From: Larkinella terrae
GTDB lineage: Bacteria > Bacteroidota > Bacteroidia > Cytophagales > Spirosomataceae
Length of the DNA stretch: 64,000 nucleotides
Reading direction: 5' to 3'
Assembly (NCBI RefSeq): GCF_009668025.1
Contig: NZ_WJXZ01000014.1
Coordinates: forward strand, 702,448-766,447
Part shown: positions 52,018 through 59,548 of the stretch, in pieces
How the letters are laid out: each line of letters begins with the position of its first letter
Position numbering within the stretch: the stretch's first letter is position 1
The notes under the pieces: model-generated
Told to the model about the DNA's origin: nothing
The model's database searches: none
What the model saw: only the letters and a program-made list of their open reading frames with translations
Position numbers and translations under genes: made by a program

Positions 52018-54036
52018 ATGAAAATGAAATTTATTCTTTCCATTCTCTTTTTAAGTGCTGCCATAACTGCGATTGGCCAAACGAAAAAACCGGTAGGTTA
52101 TACGATGGGCCGGGCACCTTTGCGCCAGAATTCGTACCTGGAATTGCCGCTCGGAGCGATAAAACCACAGGGCTGGTTGCGCGAAATGCTGGTTCGCCAA
52201 AAGAACGGCGCGACCGGCAATCTGGATAAGTTATATCCGCTGGTCATGAATGAACGCAACGGCTGGTTGGGTGGCGACGGTGATCAGTGGGAGCGGGGAC
52301 CGTACTGGATCGATGGCCTTTTACCGCTTGCCTATATTCTGGACGATCAGGAATTGATTGCCAAGACAAAACCGTGGATCGAATGGGCCATTAAAAGCCA
52401 GCAGCCGGACGGTTATTTCGGCCCGTCGAAAGATTACAGCCCCGAACCGGGCGTTCAGCGCGACAATAGTCGCGACTGGTGGCCTAAAATGGTGATGCTT
52501 AAAATTCTGAAGCAATATTATTCCGCAACCAATGATCAGCGGGTAATTCGGTTAATGACGAATTATTTTAAGTACCAATTGAAAGAGTTACCGCAAAAAC
52601 CACTCGATCACTGGACGTTCTGGGCGCGGTATCGCGGGGGTGATAATCTGATGAATGTGTATTGGCTTTATAACATCACCGGCGACAAGTTTTTGCTGGA
52701 ATTGGGCGATTTAATTCACAAGCAAACGTTCGATTATACCAACGCTTTTCTGAATACCGATATGCTTTCGCAAAAGGGCAGTATTCATTGCGTTAATCTG
52801 GCACAGGGCATCAAGGCACCGGTCATTTATTACCAGCATCACCCGGAACAAAAGTACCTGGATGCGACGAAAAAAGGATTTGAAGATCTCCGGAAATTCA
52901 ACGGCATGGCGCACGGTTTATACGGCGGAGACGAAGCGTTGCACGGCAACAATCCAACGCAGGGCTCGGAACTTTGTTCGGCGGTGGAGATGCTGTTTTC
53001 GCTGGAAAGTATGCTGGAAATCACCGGCAACGTAAATTTTGCCGACCAGATCGAGAAAATTGCCTTCAATGCCCTGCCCGCTCAGGTTTCCGACGATTTT
53101 ATGGGTCGCCAGTATTTTCAACAGGCCAACCAGGTGATGGCGACCCGGTACATGCGCAATTTTGACGTGAATCACAACGGAACGGATTTGTGCTTTGGCC
53201 TGCTTTCCGGCTATCCATGCTGCACGTCGAACATGCACCAGGGCTGGCCTAAATTCACGCAGAATCTGTGGTATGCGACGCCCGATCATGGCGCTGCGGC
53301 CTTGGTTTATGCACCCAGCGAAGCCACAATAACCGTTGCAAACGGAACCGAAGTTTTGTTTAAGGAGGAAACCAATTATCCGTTCGAAGAAACCGTCCGG
53401 TTTACCTTAAAAACCGCTAAAACCGTCAGTTTTCCTTTCCATTTACGCGTGCCGGAATGGTGTAAAAAAGCGTCGATAAAAATCAACGGAAAAGTCTGGC
53501 AGGAAGTGAATGGAAACCAGGTTGTAGCGATTAAACGTGAATGGAAATCCGGCGATGTCGTTGAACTGGAATTGCCGATGCACCTGTTTAAAAATACCTG
53601 GTACGAAAATTCGGTATCGATCGAACGTGGACCGATCACGTATGCTTTGAAGATGGGTGAGGCAGTTAAAAAGGTTAAAAACGAGAAAGATCCGATCGAT
53701 TACGGCGATTCGTACGAGGAAATTCGCCCCACAACGCCCTGGAATTATGGTCTGGTAGAAGCCTCCGATAAAAAGCTGGATCAGGCGTATAGAGTTGAAA
53801 AAACCGGTACGGTTTCTACTTTTCCGTGGAATGTAGAAAATGCTCCGATCCAGATTAAAACCAAAGCCCGGCGCATTCCGACCTGGCAGATTTACAACGA
53901 AATGACCGGCCCCATTCCCTATAGCCAGATGTATAAACTGGAGGCCGAACCGACCGAGGAAGAAATTATTCTGGTTCCGTATGGCTGTACAAATCTGCGG
54001 ATTTCGCAGTTTCCAGTGGCGGGGAAACGGAAGTAG
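52018..54036 (+). CDS. Glycoside hydrolase family 127 (beta-L-arabinofuranosidase, DUF1680)
   Basis: The ATG at 52018 begins the signal peptide MKMKFILSILFLSAAITAIGQ. The (alpha/alpha)6 barrel starts with LGAIKPQGWLREMLVRQKNG and contains GDQWERGPYWIDGLLPLAY. It also has ELCSAVEMLFSLE (Glu/Cys metal ligands) and GYPCCTSNMHQGWPKF, whose double cysteine supplies the catalytic nucleophile and a zinc ligand in GH127. A beta-sandwich tail ends LEAEPTEEEIILVPYGCTNLRI. 672 residues is normal. Family members remove beta-L-arabinofuranose from extensin or rhamnogalacturonan II side chains, consistent with pectin degradation in this window. Confidence 0.92.
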   Translation: MKMKFILSILFLSAAITAIGQTKKPVGYTMGRAPLRQNSYLELPLGAIKPQGWLREMLVRQKNGATGNLDKLYPLVMNERNGWLGGDGDQWERGPYWIDGLLPLAYILDDQELIAKTKPWIEWAIKSQQPDGYFGPSKDYSPEPGVQRDNSRDWWPKMVMLKILKQYYSATNDQRVIRLMTNYFKYQLKELPQKPLDHWTFWARYRGGDNLMNVYWLYNITGDKFLLELGDLIHKQTFDYTNAFLNTDMLSQKGSIHCVNLAQGIKAPVIYYQHHPEQKYLDATKKGFEDLRKFNGMAHGLYGGDEALHGNNPTQGSELCSAVEMLFSLESMLEITGNVNFADQIEKIAFNALPAQVSDDFMGRQYFQQANQVMATRYMRNFDVNHNGTDLCFGLLSGYPCCTSNMHQGWPKFTQNLWYATPDHGAAALVYAPSEATITVANGTEVLFKEETNYPFEETVRFTLKTAKTVSFPFHLRVPEWCKKASIKINGKVWQEVNGNQVVAIKREWKSGDVVELELPMHLFKNTWYENSVSIERGPITYALKMGEAVKKVKNEKDPIDYGDSYEEIRPTTPWNYGLVEASDKKLDQAYRVEKTGTVSTFPWNVENAPIQIKTKARRIPTWQIYNEMTGPIPYSQMYKLEAEPTEEEIILVPYGCTNLRISQFPVAGKRK

Positions 54037-54064
54037 CTTTTACCGGTAATTTTCTGAGGTGTCA

Positions 54065-54133
54065 CCGCTGACAGGGCTTTCAGCCGCTGTCAGGGTGTGC
54101 TGCCCTGACAGCGGTCGAAGACCCTGTCAGCGG
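54065..54133. repeat. Nested inverted repeats (two 12-bp arms each) after the GH127 gene
   Basis: CCGCTGACAGGG (54065-54076) pairs exactly with CCCTGTCAGCGG (54122-54133). Inside it CCGCTGTCAGGG (54084-54095) pairs exactly with CCCTGACAGCGG (54103-54114) around a 7-nt loop. The four arms are variants of one 12-mer. This looks like a dispersed palindromic element; it may also end the GH127 transcript. Confidence 0.85.
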
Positions 54134-54276
54134 CAAAAAAGTAAGCATTTCCACGAACAGGCAGATTTAAAGCCCTGGCGGTTAGATATAACCAATTCTC
54201 TGCTTTTTACAGGAAACCAATTAATACCCCATTTGCTACCTGCAAAAGCGGTGTCCCTGACCCTATAAAATTCCTG

Positions 54277-55938
54277 ATGATGATAGATCGGACCGATCGA
54301 ATTGAAAAAGGTTATAAAAACCGCTGGAGCCTGCGCGTTCTGCTGATTTTTGCTGTTTCCATTACTTCTTTACGTAGCTTCGGTCAAAAACCGGTTAATC
54401 AACAATCAGAAAATAGCTATAACCAGGCGCTGGCGAATGGCAAAGCGGCCAACGAAGCCTTTCGCCGGAGCCATCGGTACCTGCTGGGCTGGCTCGCCAA
54501 AGCCGACTCGGTGACGGGGCTTATTCCGCGCAATCTGACCCAAAGCACCTGTATCTGGAACGCCTGGGATGCGGCCGCCGATAATTATCCGTTCATGGTC
54601 ATGACCGCATCCATGCTGGATCGGCCGCTCTTTGAGGGGAAAATGCGGAAAATGCTTGCGACCGAAACCCGCCTGACCTCCCGGATTGGCCGTTTGCCCG
54701 ACACCTACTCGTTTTGCAAGCGGGGCTTTCAGAACAACCCGATTGATACCAGCCAGGTGATTTTTGGCAGCGCCGAATACATGAAAGACGGCCTTATTCC
54801 GCTGACCGAATGGCTTGGCCCAAGCCCCTGGTCGGAGCGGATGCTGGGGATTCTGGAGGACCTCGACAAAATCGTGGACGTGCCCACGCAAATCAAAAGC
54901 AACGGTTTGGGGAAGCACGCCGTGGTAGAAGTGGGCGGTGATTTACTGCAGGTTCTGGCGCGCATGTACTGGCAAACCCGCAACCCGCAATGGCTGCAGT
55001 GGGGCATTCAAATCGGCGATTACTACCTCTCGGCTGATCACCTGCCCACGCGGGCGCTTCCGCGCTTGCAACTGCGCGATCACGGTTGCGAAATTGTGTC
55101 CGGGCTGGTCGAACTCTACGCGGTGGTTTCGGTGGTCGACCCGGCCAAAAAGCGGCAATGGCAACCCTTTGTGCACGAAATGCTGGATGCCATTCTGGCG
55201 AAAGGGCGCAATGAACACGGACTCTTTTATGATGAAATAAATCCGGTGACGGGTGAGATTACGCAGAAGCGGCTGGCGGATAATTTCGGGTATACGCTCA
55301 ATGCGTTTTACACGGTGTATTTGATCGACCACGTGGCCAGCTACCGGGAAGCGACCTTAAAGGTACTCGGTTCACTTTCAGCTTATTACCGGAACCATGA
55401 TTGGGAAAATGGCAGCGCGGATGGCTACGCCGACGCCATTGAGGGAACGTTGAATCTCTACCTGCGGGAGCCGGTTCCGGGCGCGAAAGACTGGCTGGAA
55501 AGTGAGATCAAGGTGCTTTGGAATTTTCAAAAACCGGATGGCATCATTGAAGGCTGGCACGGAGACGGCAATTTTGCCCGAACATCGCTGATGTATGCCC
55601 TCTGGAAAACCGCCGGAATCCATATTTCCAACTGGAATGCCGGAGTCGTTTACGGCGCCGTGACCGATAAAAATACGGTTTACGTCACCCTTACGTCACC
55701 CACCGCCTGGCAGGGAAAACTGTTTTTTGGCTCCAACTGGCATTCGGAACACATGCACATGCCGATCGACTATCCGCGCATCAACCAGTTTCAGGAATGG
55801 TTTCCCATCGAGAAAGACAAAAATTATACCGTGACCATCGGTACTAAAACCCAGACGGTGAAAGGCTCGGCCCTGATCGCGGGCTATCCGGTTCAGCTAA
55901 AACCCAACGAAGTCGCACGGCTGAGCTGCTCCCGGTAA
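54277..55938 (+). CDS. Unrecognised secreted protein with alpha-helical toroid-like fold, possible new glycosidase
   Basis: A signal or membrane segment (LRVLLIFAVSITSLRSFGQ) precedes an alpha-rich region with barrel-like helical repeats: WNAWDAAADNYPFMVMTAS, HAVVEVGGDLLQVLARMYW, WQPFVHEMLDAILAKGRNEHGLFYDEI, NFGYTLNAFYTVYLIDHVAS, DAIEGTLNLYLREPVPGAKDW, WHGDGNFARTSLMYALWKTAG. Acidic residues on these helices are spaced as in (alpha/alpha)6 glycosidases or lyases. The last 110 residues are a beta-sandwich. I cannot assign a family. It follows GH127 in the same orientation, so a role on the same arabinose-rich glycan is plausible. Confidence 0.8.
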   Translation: MMIDRTDRIEKGYKNRWSLRVLLIFAVSITSLRSFGQKPVNQQSENSYNQALANGKAANEAFRRSHRYLLGWLAKADSVTGLIPRNLTQSTCIWNAWDAAADNYPFMVMTASMLDRPLFEGKMRKMLATETRLTSRIGRLPDTYSFCKRGFQNNPIDTSQVIFGSAEYMKDGLIPLTEWLGPSPWSERMLGILEDLDKIVDVPTQIKSNGLGKHAVVEVGGDLLQVLARMYWQTRNPQWLQWGIQIGDYYLSADHLPTRALPRLQLRDHGCEIVSGLVELYAVVSVVDPAKKRQWQPFVHEMLDAILAKGRNEHGLFYDEINPVTGEITQKRLADNFGYTLNAFYTVYLIDHVASYREATLKVLGSLSAYYRNHDWENGSADGYADAIEGTLNLYLREPVPGAKDWLESEIKVLWNFQKPDGIIEGWHGDGNFARTSLMYALWKTAGIHISNWNAGVVYGAVTDKNTVYVTLTSPTAWQGKLFFGSNWHSEHMHMPIDYPRINQFQEWFPIEKDKNYTVTIGTKTQTVKGSALIAGYPVQLKPNEVARLSCSR

Positions 55939-56325
55939 CGGGTGAATTTTTGAAAGGAGTTACTCAATGTAAACGATGAGATTTGGTGCTTGATTAAGTG
56001 CAGAGGTACGATATGTTTCCGGGTTGCCGGTGTAATAGCGAAGCTCCTTTCATCAGATGCTACTAAAGTGCTTTTAAGTAGCAAACGTCGAAGCGGTTTC
56101 GGACTTTAGTGATTACCGCTAAAAACCGGCAGCAAAAATTTAAGCAATATACGCTGGTCATTTTTTTGTTTTAAATGCCGAAATGAATACCTATGCGGTA
56201 TTGACTGGTTTATTCGATCAGGCAACTTTATTTTGAATTCACCTATCCTGCCGGTTGGTCCGATTAGTATTCCGCAAGACCAATACCTTTTGCCTAAACC
56301 GTAACGCTTCTTAACTTTTAAAAAC
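55939..56325. other. Gene-free region upstream of OmpA-family gene
   Basis: No gene found. It holds a nested hairpin GCTACT/AGTAGC with inner AAAG/CTTT (56059-56082) and the promoter candidate listed separately. The stretch before 56110 has a run (GGGTTGCCGGTGTAATAGCG) that reads like a repeated or structured element, but no second copy lies in this window. Confidence 0.5.
56165..56195 (+). promoter_or_regulatory. Candidate Bacteroidota promoter for the OmpA-family gene
   Basis: TTTG (56165-56168) and TACCTATG (56188-56195, one mismatch to TAnnTTTG) are separated by 19 bases, the consensus spacing. It lies about 130 bases before the ATG at 56326. Confidence 0.35.
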
Positions 56326-57336
56326 ATGCGCTCCCTCAGTTTGCTTTTTCTGGCATTCTTCTCGTTCACCTGTTTCGGCCAGACCATCGATAAATCGTAC
56401 GATAAATACGACTTTGTGGCCGGAGAGAAAACCTTGTTCGAAGACAATTTAACGTACAAAGATGGTGAAAAACCGCTCGGGAAGTGGGGCATGGAAGGCA
56501 AGGCTTCAATCATCGATTTTGAAGGCCAGAAATGTATTTCGATCGATGAATATTACACCAAACTGACACCGGTTTTATTCGGGGCGAGGAAAATGCCGGA
56601 TAGTTTAACCATCGAATACGATACCTGGCTGGATGCCGGTTATGATGGAAATCCGGGTATTGAAATCCTCCTGTTGAGCGACGATAGCCAGGTGGTGATT
56701 ACGCCTAACAAACACGCCACGAGTGTCAACTATCCGAACGATGGGCATGCAACCAAAGATAATCCGGCGGAATATTTCGGTGAAGACAAGTTTTATAACC
56801 GCTGGGTGCATGTTTCGATCGCGCAGTATAAAAAGCATTTATCGGTTTACATCGATCAGTATAAGATGATCGATATTGCCGATTGCCGACTGCAACCCAA
56901 AAGCGTTATGGTAACGGGCAATAAGTCGGGTAAGATGAATATCTTATTGAAGAATTTCCGGATTGGAACGTATGTCCCGAAAAAGATAACTTTCGTGGGC
57001 GGTAAATTCATTACGCACGCCATCAAATTTGACGTCAATAAATACGAATTAAAACCGGAAAGCATCACGGTTATTCGGGAAATCGTGACGTATTTAAAAG
57101 CAAATCCGGCGGAAAAACTGGAGATTGGCGGACATACGGATACCGACGGAACACCGGATTATAACATGAAATTATCGCAGTCAAGAGCCGACGCCGTACT
57201 GAATCAGTTGGCCGCCATGGGAATTGGTAAAAACCGTCTGGTGGCGAAAGGATACGGACAGACCAAGCCAATCGATCCCAAACCGACACCGGAAGCAAAG
57301 GCCACCAACCGTCGGGTTGAGTTTACGAAAATGTGA
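56326..57336 (+). CDS. OmpA-family outer-membrane/peptidoglycan-binding protein
   Basis: The signal peptide MRSLSLLFLAFFSFTCFGQ is followed by a lectin-like beta-sandwich of about residues 40-225 (LFEDNLTYKDGEKPLGKWGMEG, TIEYDTWLDAGYDGNPGIEILL, VSIAQYKKHLSVYIDQYKMID). The C-terminal 110 residues are an OmpA/MotB domain (IKFDVNKYELKPESITVIREIVTYLKANP, EIGGHTDTDGTPDYNMKLSQSRADAV, RLVAKGYGQTKPI) with the meso-DAP-binding NxLSxxRA-like motif. It would tether the envelope to peptidoglycan. A hairpin terminator follows. Confidence 0.93.
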   Translation: MRSLSLLFLAFFSFTCFGQTIDKSYDKYDFVAGEKTLFEDNLTYKDGEKPLGKWGMEGKASIIDFEGQKCISIDEYYTKLTPVLFGARKMPDSLTIEYDTWLDAGYDGNPGIEILLLSDDSQVVITPNKHATSVNYPNDGHATKDNPAEYFGEDKFYNRWVHVSIAQYKKHLSVYIDQYKMIDIADCRLQPKSVMVTGNKSGKMNILLKNFRIGTYVPKKITFVGGKFITHAIKFDVNKYELKPESITVIREIVTYLKANPAEKLEIGGHTDTDGTPDYNMKLSQSRADAVLNQLAAMGIGKNRLVAKGYGQTKPIDPKPTPEAKATNRRVEFTKM

Positions 57337-57369
57337 GCGGTTAACGTTCGAAAACCGCATTTTAAAGAG

Positions 57370-57400
57370 GCACCATTCCGGATCGGGTGGTGCTTTTTTT
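57370..57400 (+). terminator. Rho-independent terminator after OmpA-family gene
   Basis: GCACCA (57370-57375) pairs with TGGTGC (57388-57393), with inner CCG/CGG pairing, followed directly by seven T. It lies 33 bases after the stop codon. Confidence 0.8.
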
Positions 57401-57464
57401 ACGGCCAATGAAAAAAAACAAACGAGTCCCGCAGGATTTTCCAATCTTTCGTACCTAATCCCAT

Positions 57465-58070
57465 GTGTTCACTTTTAACGATATCGACCGTTTGCAGGAG
57501 TCCGAACTGATCGCTGAGCTGAAAGCAGGCCGGGAGTCGGCTTTTCGGATTCTTGTCGAGACGTATCAGGACAAGGTCTACAACATTGCGCTGGTCATTG
57601 TGCAGCAACCCGAAGAGGCTGAGGACATTGCGCAGGAGGTATTCATTGAAGTGTACCAGACCGTCCGGCAATTTCGGGAAGAAGCCCGGCTGACAACCTG
57701 GCTGTACCGCATCACCACCTCGAAGGCGCTGGCGCACCACCGCAAGCGGAAGGCCCGGAAGCGGTTTTCGATCCTGACGAGTTTGTTTGGGCTGAACAAC
57801 GAAGTGCTGCATCATCCGCCCGATTTCCATCATCCGGGGGTTTCGCTGGAACAAAAAGAAGAGATGAAAACGCTCTTCAAAGCCATTGACCAACTGGCGG
57901 ATACGCAGAAAGTTGCCTTTATTTTACACTATATCGAAGAACAAAGTCACCGCGAAATTGCGGACGTGCTGGAGGTCAGCGTTTCGGCGGTGGAATCGCT
58001 GCTGCACCGGGCCAAACAGAATCTCCGCAAGCAATTGGCACCTTATTATAAAGAACGTAGAAATCCGTGA
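57465..58070 (+). CDS. ECF RNA polymerase sigma factor (envelope-stress-type operon)
   Basis: Start GTG at 57465 (MFTFNDIDRLQESELIAELKAGRE); an overlapping ATG at 57463 is in another frame and is not used. Region 2 has FRILVETYQDKVYNIALVIVQQPEEAEDIAQEVFIEVYQ and FREEARLTTWLYRITTSKALAHHRKRKARK, and region 4 has KVAFILHYIEEQSHREIADVLEVSVSAVESLLHRAKQNLRKQL. It differs from the PUL sigma factor above by its basic linker and standard region 4. The next gene starts four bases after its stop and is a candidate anti-sigma factor, so the sigma factor probably governs this operon. Confidence 0.95.
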   Translation: MFTFNDIDRLQESELIAELKAGRESAFRILVETYQDKVYNIALVIVQQPEEAEDIAQEVFIEVYQTVRQFREEARLTTWLYRITTSKALAHHRKRKARKRFSILTSLFGLNNEVLHHPPDFHHPGVSLEQKEEMKTLFKAIDQLADTQKVAFILHYIEEQSHREIADVLEVSVSAVESLLHRAKQNLRKQLAPYYKERRNP

Positions 58071-58074
58071 CGTC

Positions 58075-58410
58075 ATGAAAGAGAACGAGGAAGATCATCA
58101 ATGGGAAGACCGGTTTCGGCAGCTTGGTAACATCGAGCCCGCCCAGCCGCGCCCCTTTTTTTATACCCGGCTGGAGGCCCGGCTGAAAAGCCGGATGGAG
58201 TCGTCGGAGCTGGCGGCCCTGCTGCCGTGGTGGTTGCAAAAACCGGCCTATGCGCTCGGCACGCTTGGGGTTTTGATTGCGCTGAATGTGTCGGTGGCCA
58301 TCTGGCAGAACAGCTCGAACGCGCCGACGGTGGAAACCGATCCCGGCACGTACGAAGCTTTTGTGCAGGATTACCAACTCGATCACCAAACCGTGTACGC
58401 CGATGAATGA
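58075..58410 (+). CDS. Small membrane protein, probable anti-sigma factor
   Basis: 111 residues from the ATG at 58075. The first 65 residues are charged (KENEEDHQWEDRFRQLGNIEP), with RPFFYTRLEARLKSRM, a pattern seen in sigma-binding cytoplasmic segments of short anti-sigma proteins. One transmembrane helix (YALGTLGVLIALNVSVAIW) and a short exterior tail end the protein. No zinc-binding HxxxCxxC motif is present. Position between a sigma gene and an envelope-protein gene supports an anti-sigma role. Its last four bases overlap the start of the next gene (ATGA). Confidence 0.72.
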   Translation: MKENEEDHQWEDRFRQLGNIEPAQPRPFFYTRLEARLKSRMESSELAALLPWWLQKPAYALGTLGVLIALNVSVAIWQNSSNAPTVETDPGTYEAFVQDYQLDHQTVYADE

Positions 58411-58918
58411 TCGAAATAAAGTCCGAATGCTGATTGGGATTATCATTGCGCTGGTACTGCTGAATGCCGGTTTGCTAAGCTGGATGTGGCTGGCACCGAA
58501 GGGGCCGCAGTGGGATCGGCACGGCGATGGCCGGTCGTATTTGTCCAAAACGCTCGGTTTTTCGGAAGAACAGCGGACCCAATACCGGGCGATGCGCCAA
58601 CGTCATTTCAAGGAGATAAAACCGCTGCTGGATTCGATGTTACAGGAACGCAAGCGGTTTTTTGGACAGGTGGGCGATACGACGCTGACCGAAGCAGTTT
58701 TGACGGAGCAGGCCCGGAAAATTGAAGAAAAGAGCGTCCGTCTGAATGTGTTGACGCTGCTGCATTTTCAAAAAGTGAGTGCTTTGTGTACGCCCGAACA
58801 ACGGAAAAAACTAAAGCAGGTGCTGGCCGAACGACCCGGTTTCGGCCCGTTTGGCCGCTCGGGCTGGCAGGGAAGACACCGGCCGGACTCCACGCGCCGG
58901 GACCATTCAGAAAAATAA
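58403..58918 (+). CDS. Spy/CpxP-like periplasmic envelope-stress or metal-sensing protein
   Basis: The start overlaps the previous stop (ATGA), implying coupled translation. One N-terminal helix (MLIGIIIALVLLNAGLLSWMW) anchors the protein. A helical hairpin of about residues 45-150 has the heavy-metal-resistance/CpxP look: LGFSEEQRTQYRAMRQRHFKEIKPLLDSMLQERK, then CTPEQRKKLKQVLAER near the end. The C-terminal tail is rich in R, G and H (GRSGWQGRHRPDSTRRDHSEK). Spy-like proteins act as ATP-independent chaperones, while CpxP relatives inhibit stress signalling. Its place directly after the sigma/anti-sigma genes suggests feedback. Confidence 0.8.
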   Translation: MNDRNKVRMLIGIIIALVLLNAGLLSWMWLAPKGPQWDRHGDGRSYLSKTLGFSEEQRTQYRAMRQRHFKEIKPLLDSMLQERKRFFGQVGDTTLTEAVLTEQARKIEEKSVRLNVLTLLHFQKVSALCTPEQRKKLKQVLAERPGFGPFGRSGWQGRHRPDSTRRDHSEK

Positions 58919-58994
58919 TGCTCTTTTTTCGCAGGCACCCGCAGGGTTTGCCCAGAATTAACATCTAAGCACTACAACTAAACAGGTTACCATC

Positions 58995-59324
58995 ATGAAA
59001 AAAGTAATTTTCGTTGCCCTGCTGTTAGCCGGGATGACTGTTTTTGAAAGCAAAGCCCAGAATGGACAGGGTGGTGGTGGCGGAGGCCGGATGATGGAAG
59101 GCATGACGCAGGTGGAAGAAAGCGCACTGCCCGCTCCGGTGATGGCGTACGTGAAAGACAAGTACCCCGGCATGACCGTTCGGCGGATCATGAAGGACAA
59201 AGAAGACAACTACAACCTGGTGGTCGTGGCGGATACAACCCGCAAAATAGTGGTTTTCGATGCCAAAGGTACGTTCAAGGAAGAACGGGCCATGCGGGGC
59301 CGTCGGCCGGGCGGAAATAAATAA
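58995..59324 (+). CDS. Small secreted Gly-rich protein with PepSY-like core
   Basis: A signal peptide (MKKVIFVALLLAGMTVFESKAQ) and a short Gly-rich start (NGQGGGGGGRMM) precede a beta-strand-helix-strand core (LPAPVMAYVKDKYPGMTVRRIMKDKEDNYNLVVV). This resembles PepSY-like periplasmic proteins (BLIP-like), which often bind or inhibit peptidases. The tail is basic (GRRPGGNK). It follows the Spy-like gene by 76 bases and shares with the next protein a tendency to polyglycine. No catalytic motif is seen. Confidence 0.72.
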   Translation: MKKVIFVALLLAGMTVFESKAQNGQGGGGGGRMMEGMTQVEESALPAPVMAYVKDKYPGMTVRRIMKDKEDNYNLVVVADTTRKIVVFDAKGTFKEERAMRGRRPGGNK

Positions 59325-59413
59325 AACAAAAGCACCCCACAATCAGTATTCGGTGTATTCCTCGTGTTAGGATTACGCTTCATCTCCTTTAGTCAGTTCA
59401 GTCGTTCGCAGGA

Positions 59414-59448
59414 TTTGTCATTGCAGTGGATTCCATTGCAATGACAAA
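59414..59448. promoter_or_regulatory. Long dyad in the leader of the outer-membrane beta-barrel gene
   Basis: TTTGTCATTGCA (59414-59425) pairs exactly with TGCAATGACAAA (59437-59448). TGGA/TCCA pairing continues inside, giving a 35-base near-palindrome around one base. It may be an operator or an RNA hairpin 35-100 bases before the gene. Confidence 0.5.
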
Positions 59449-59548
59449 ACTGTGAAATCGCACGTATTCACCCATTGAACCAATGAATGTAAATCTTCTA
59501 CACCGGTTTCCCTTTTGCTGCGCACGTTTCGGGCGGCAGCGGGCGCGT

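Noticed and set aside
55939-56325. Structured RNA in the 387-bp gap before the OmpA gene
   Set aside because: Only one weak nested hairpin is visible; nothing matches a known riboswitch or small RNA pattern.
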